From Hyphomicrobium_A sp039933175 (GTDB lineage Bacteria > Pseudomonadota > Alphaproteobacteria > Rhizobiales > Hyphomicrobiaceae), in assembly GCA_039933175.1 (NCBI GenBank), contig JBDTOR010000108.1:1-8407 (forward strand): 8,407 bases of DNA. Direction: 5' to 3'. The position numbers and the translations under genes were made by a program. Positions 5,893 through 8,407 of the stretch are shown here, one piece after another (within the stretch, counting starts at the first letter, position 1; every line of letters starts with the position of its first letter). Under the pieces are notes generated by a model. The model saw only the letters and a list, made by a program, of their open reading frames with translations, was not told the origin of the DNA and did not search any database.

Positions 5893-8343
5893 TCAGTCGT
5901 ATTTCCACTTCACGGTTAAGTACCCGGCGCGGCCAGGCGCGACGAAGGCGAAGGTGCCGAGGTCAGGCCCGCTGGTCAGCGTTGGGGTACCGGCCTGATA
6001 GATGGCGTCGTAATAGAGTTCATCGGTCAAGTTGAGGCCCGTCACCTCGATCTCGATGTTCTTGGTCACCTCGAACTCCGCAAAGGCATCGAACCGCCAC
6101 CAGTCAACCGTATGGTTGTTTGACGCGTTAGCCGCAAGGTGGCCGCCATACACTTCGCCACCGTAGGTCGCCGTGCCGCCGACGGCCAACTGGTCGGTCA
6201 ACTGGTACTTCGACATGAGCGCGAACTGCGTCAGCGGGATGTTGGCCAAGCGGCGGCCAATGTCTTGCGGATTGTCAGAGGCGAGAACTTCGGTGTTGAG
6301 CAGCACGAGCCCGCCGAACACACTCCAGTCCTTTGTAATGTTGCCAGCCGCGCTCAGCTCAATACCACGCACGCGATATTCGCCTTGGTACGCAAGCAAC
6401 GGGTTCTGGACGGGGTTGGGGTTCGCAACAGTTGGGTTGGTGAGCCCGGAATTCGTGCGTGCGTGATCGACGTCGGTCTGGAATATCGCGGCCGTTGCGA
6501 GAAGGCGTTTGTCGAACAGCTCCCATTTGGTGCCGACTTCGACGCTGCGCGCTTCCTGCGGTGGCGCGTCGACGAGCACCGAGCTGAGGCCGTTGTACTG
6601 CGTACCGGTAGAGTCGAGCTCGCTTCCAATCGGGCTCTCCGCCGTCGCGTAAGCAGCATAGATGCTGGCGATGGGGATAGGTTTGTAAACGATACCGGCG
6701 TTCCAGCTAAAGAGATCTTCCTGCACTTTGGCGGTGTTATTCTTGATGTTGATCTGCTGAGTAGCCGGGGCGGTGGCGGTGCCCGGGCCGCCTACCTGGT
6801 CACGCGTGAAGTCATCAATGCGAACGCCGCCGTTCACGATCCACTGGTCCGACAATTGGATCGTGTCCGCCAGATACGTTCCGATCGTGTCGATCGTTGC
6901 GTCGTATACTTTGCCCTTGCCGGTGATGTAGTCCCTGGGGCCATAAGGATTTGGTGGGAAGGCTCGCGAGGCGTCGAGCCCCGCAGTGACGGGTACGTTA
7001 TAGGCGTCACGATCGATTTCCTCGCGTGAAACCTCAACGCCGGCAACGACTGTGTGTTTGAATGTGCCGGTGGTGAATTTGAAATTCAGCTCGGTCAGAT
7101 TGGCGTAGATATTGGCCAGCTGATCGCGCTGAGGGTGGTGAACGTCCGGGCTTCCCTCCATCGACGTCGCGACGTAGTCGACACGGCTCGTTCCAACGCG
7201 TGACCGATTGGTCAGCGTAATGCCATCGGCCAGCTTGGCCTCGATGGTCGCGGTGCCGATGTCGGCGTCTTCGTTATAGAAGTCCAGGCCCTTCATGCCG
7301 ACCCAGGCGTCCCGGTGGCCGACAACTTCGGTGATCGGTACATGGTCGCTCGTGAGAACCGGGACGCCCCAGTCCGGCGTCGCGTCATTGCGATAGCGGT
7401 AGTAGTCGAGCGTGACCTTCACATCATCGGTCGGCTTGCCGGTGACGGAAAACAGTCCGCCCCACCGCTCGCCGTCGGCGAAGTCGCGACCGGCAACGTC
7501 ATGCTGGTCGTACATGAGGTTGGCACGTACGGCGAAATCGGGGTTGACCACCTGGTTCACGTCGAGCGTGGTGCGGAAGGTGCTGTCGGTTCCGATTGTC
7601 GTCGCCAGCTCATAGTGATTGAAGTTGAGGTCGGGCTGCTTGGTGATGATATTTATCGCGCCGCCGATGGTGCTGCGCCCGGCGATGCCGCCGCTCGGCC
7701 CCTTGTAGATCTCGATCTGCTCAACGGAGAACACATCCGGAATGACGTTGCCGGGATTGCGGATGCTGTCGACGAAGATGTCGTTGTTGGACTTGAAGCC
7801 GCGGATGGCGAAGGCGCCGAAAGAGTTGCCACCCTCGGCCGATCCGATCGTCAAGCCCGGAACGTCACGAGCCAAGTCGCGCAGGTCACGGACCTCCTTT
7901 TCCTCGAGGACCTCCTTCGGCACGGCCGTCACGGTGCGCGGAGTATCCACCAGCGGTTGGGTCAGCATGCCGTTTGCCGAGCGCTCGACCATGTAAGGCG
8001 CGTTCGGATTGGCGTAGGGGTTGCCACCCGGCGTCGCGGCGCCGTCATCGGTATTCACAACGGGCGGTGGTTGTTGCACGGGCTGCGGAGCCGGGGCGGC
8101 GGCGGCCTTCTTGGGAGCCGCCGACTTTTTGGCTGCGGCCACCTTTTTCTTCTTTTGAGCTTCGACCACCAGCGGGTCGAGCTGTGTCGCGTCGGTGGAT
8201 TGCGCGAGGGCGAGGGTCGCTGGACTGACCGCCAGCATCAGGGCCGCGGCGAGCACCCGTGAATTGGAGTTTCTGGATCGAACGGATGGTGACGGACACA
8301 ACAAATCCGCGTCGCGACTGGCGACGGAAACAACGGAACGCAT
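5893..8343 (-). CDS. fiu: TonB-dependent catecholate siderophore receptor, Fiu/PiuA type
   Basis: An 816-residue outer-membrane receptor that would import ferric catecholates with TonB energy. The signal peptide has a long n-region and a hydrophobic core, with predicted cleavage after LALA (residue 47). A TonB box, DPLVVEA (56-62), resembles LVVEA of E. coli Fiu. A Lys/Ala/Pro-rich linker (64-97) comes next. The plug spans about 127-237, with DTPRTVTAVP (133-142), FAIRGF (178-183), EQIEIYKGPSG (208-218) and GGAINIITKQP (227-237). The barrel keeps Fiu-like stretches such as TLDVNQVV, TPDWGVPVL, VGTKWELFDKRLL and ELSAAGNITKDWS. It ends KWKYD, without the usual terminal aromatic residue. ATG at 8343 is preferred over an in-frame TTG (8361) because GGGGGAG lies nine bases upstream. 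No clear Fur, Irr or RirA operator is visible in the 64 upstream bases. Confidence 0.93.
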   Translation of the reverse strand: MRSVVSVASRDADLLCPSPSVRSRNSNSRVLAAALMLAVSPATLALAQSTDATQLDPLVVEAQKKKKVAAAKKSAAPKKAAAAPAPQPVQQPPPVVNTDDGAATPGGNPYANPNAPYMVERSANGMLTQPLVDTPRTVTAVPKEVLEEKEVRDLRDLARDVPGLTIGSAEGGNSFGAFAIRGFKSNNDIFVDSIRNPGNVIPDVFSVEQIEIYKGPSGGIAGRSTIGGAINIITKQPDLNFNHYELATTIGTDSTFRTTLDVNQVVNPDFAVRANLMYDQHDVAGRDFADGERWGGLFSVTGKPTDDVKVTLDYYRYRNDATPDWGVPVLTSDHVPITEVVGHRDAWVGMKGLDFYNEDADIGTATIEAKLADGITLTNRSRVGTSRVDYVATSMEGSPDVHHPQRDQLANIYANLTELNFKFTTGTFKHTVVAGVEVSREEIDRDAYNVPVTAGLDASRAFPPNPYGPRDYITGKGKVYDATIDTIGTYLADTIQLSDQWIVNGGVRIDDFTRDQVGGPGTATAPATQQINIKNNTAKVQEDLFSWNAGIVYKPIPIASIYAAYATAESPIGSELDSTGTQYNGLSSVLVDAPPQEARSVEVGTKWELFDKRLLATAAIFQTDVDHARTNSGLTNPTVANPNPVQNPLLAYQGEYRVRGIELSAAGNITKDWSVFGGLVLLNTEVLASDNPQDIGRRLANIPLTQFALMSKYQLTDQLAVGGTATYGGEVYGGHLAANASNNHTVDWWRFDAFAEFEVTKNIEIEVTGLNLTDELYYDAIYQAGTPTLTSGPDLGTFAFVAPGRAGYLTVKWKYD

Positions 8344-8352
8344 AGAACGGAA

Positions 8353-8359
8353 CTCCCCC
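8353..8359 (-). promoter_or_regulatory. Ribosome binding site of the receptor gene
   Basis: GGGGGAG on the minus strand with a nine-base spacer to ATG at 8343. It overlaps the alternative TTG codon (8359-8361) and so argues for the ATG. The remaining bases to 8407 show no convincing promoter or operator. Confidence 0.6.
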
Positions 8360-8407
8360 AACGCAACTGGAACTACAGACGCAAACCCTCTGTGCTAATC
8401 CTTACTC

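Noticed and set aside
6139..8262. Two plus-strand open frames of about 300 codons opposite the receptor
   Set aside because: The minus strand encodes a continuous Fiu-type receptor with plug and barrel motifs; the antisense frames show no recognisable domain.

Overview
The window is a GC-rich chromosomal stretch, most likely from an alphaproteobacterium, probably of the order Hyphomicrobiales. The evidence is the ycjX/ycjF pair, a Fiu-type TonB receptor with a Lys/Ala/Pro-rich linker behind its TonB box, strong GC preference at third codon positions, and frequent GTG/TTG starts. The assignment rests on protein resemblance and composition, not on a marker gene.

Almost everything is on the minus strand, so the genes read from right to left. 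(1) 8343-5893: a Fiu/PiuA-type catecholate-siderophore outer-membrane receptor. (2) 5863-5826: an intrinsic terminator hairpin. (3) 5813-5130: a PiuC/YbiX-type Fe(II)/2-oxoglutarate hydroxylase. (4) 5128-4040: an FMN-dependent alpha-hydroxy-acid oxidase, starting one base after the hydroxylase stop. These form an iron-uptake unit: receptor plus PKHD hydroxylase is a known pairing (fiu-ybiX, piuA-piuC), while the coupled oxidase is a less familiar addition. (5) 3994-3296: an unrecognised protein with one membrane anchor and a beta-rich domain. (6) 3156-3070: a 28-residue single-span membrane protein with a strong ribosome binding site. (7) 2980-1511: YcjX, a P-loop NTPase. (8) 1350-307: YcjF, its membrane partner.

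Two non-coding regions stand out. The roughly 160 bases between ycjX and ycjF are almost entirely two tandem, very long hairpins (24 and 26 bp arms, perfectly matched apart from one 3-4 base bulge each). They share a 15-bp core, one carries the ycjX stop codon, and the other buries the ycjF ribosome binding site. The convergent gap at 91-306 holds a bulged 11-bp hairpin followed by five short hairpins, each closed by a three-base loop.

At the left edge, 1-90 is the end of a plus-strand gene that converges on ycjF. I found no tRNA, rRNA, insertion sequence, CRISPR array, prophage or defence system. The best candidates for something undescribed are the paired palindromes, the small membrane protein, the triloop cluster and the hydroxylase-oxidase coupling.
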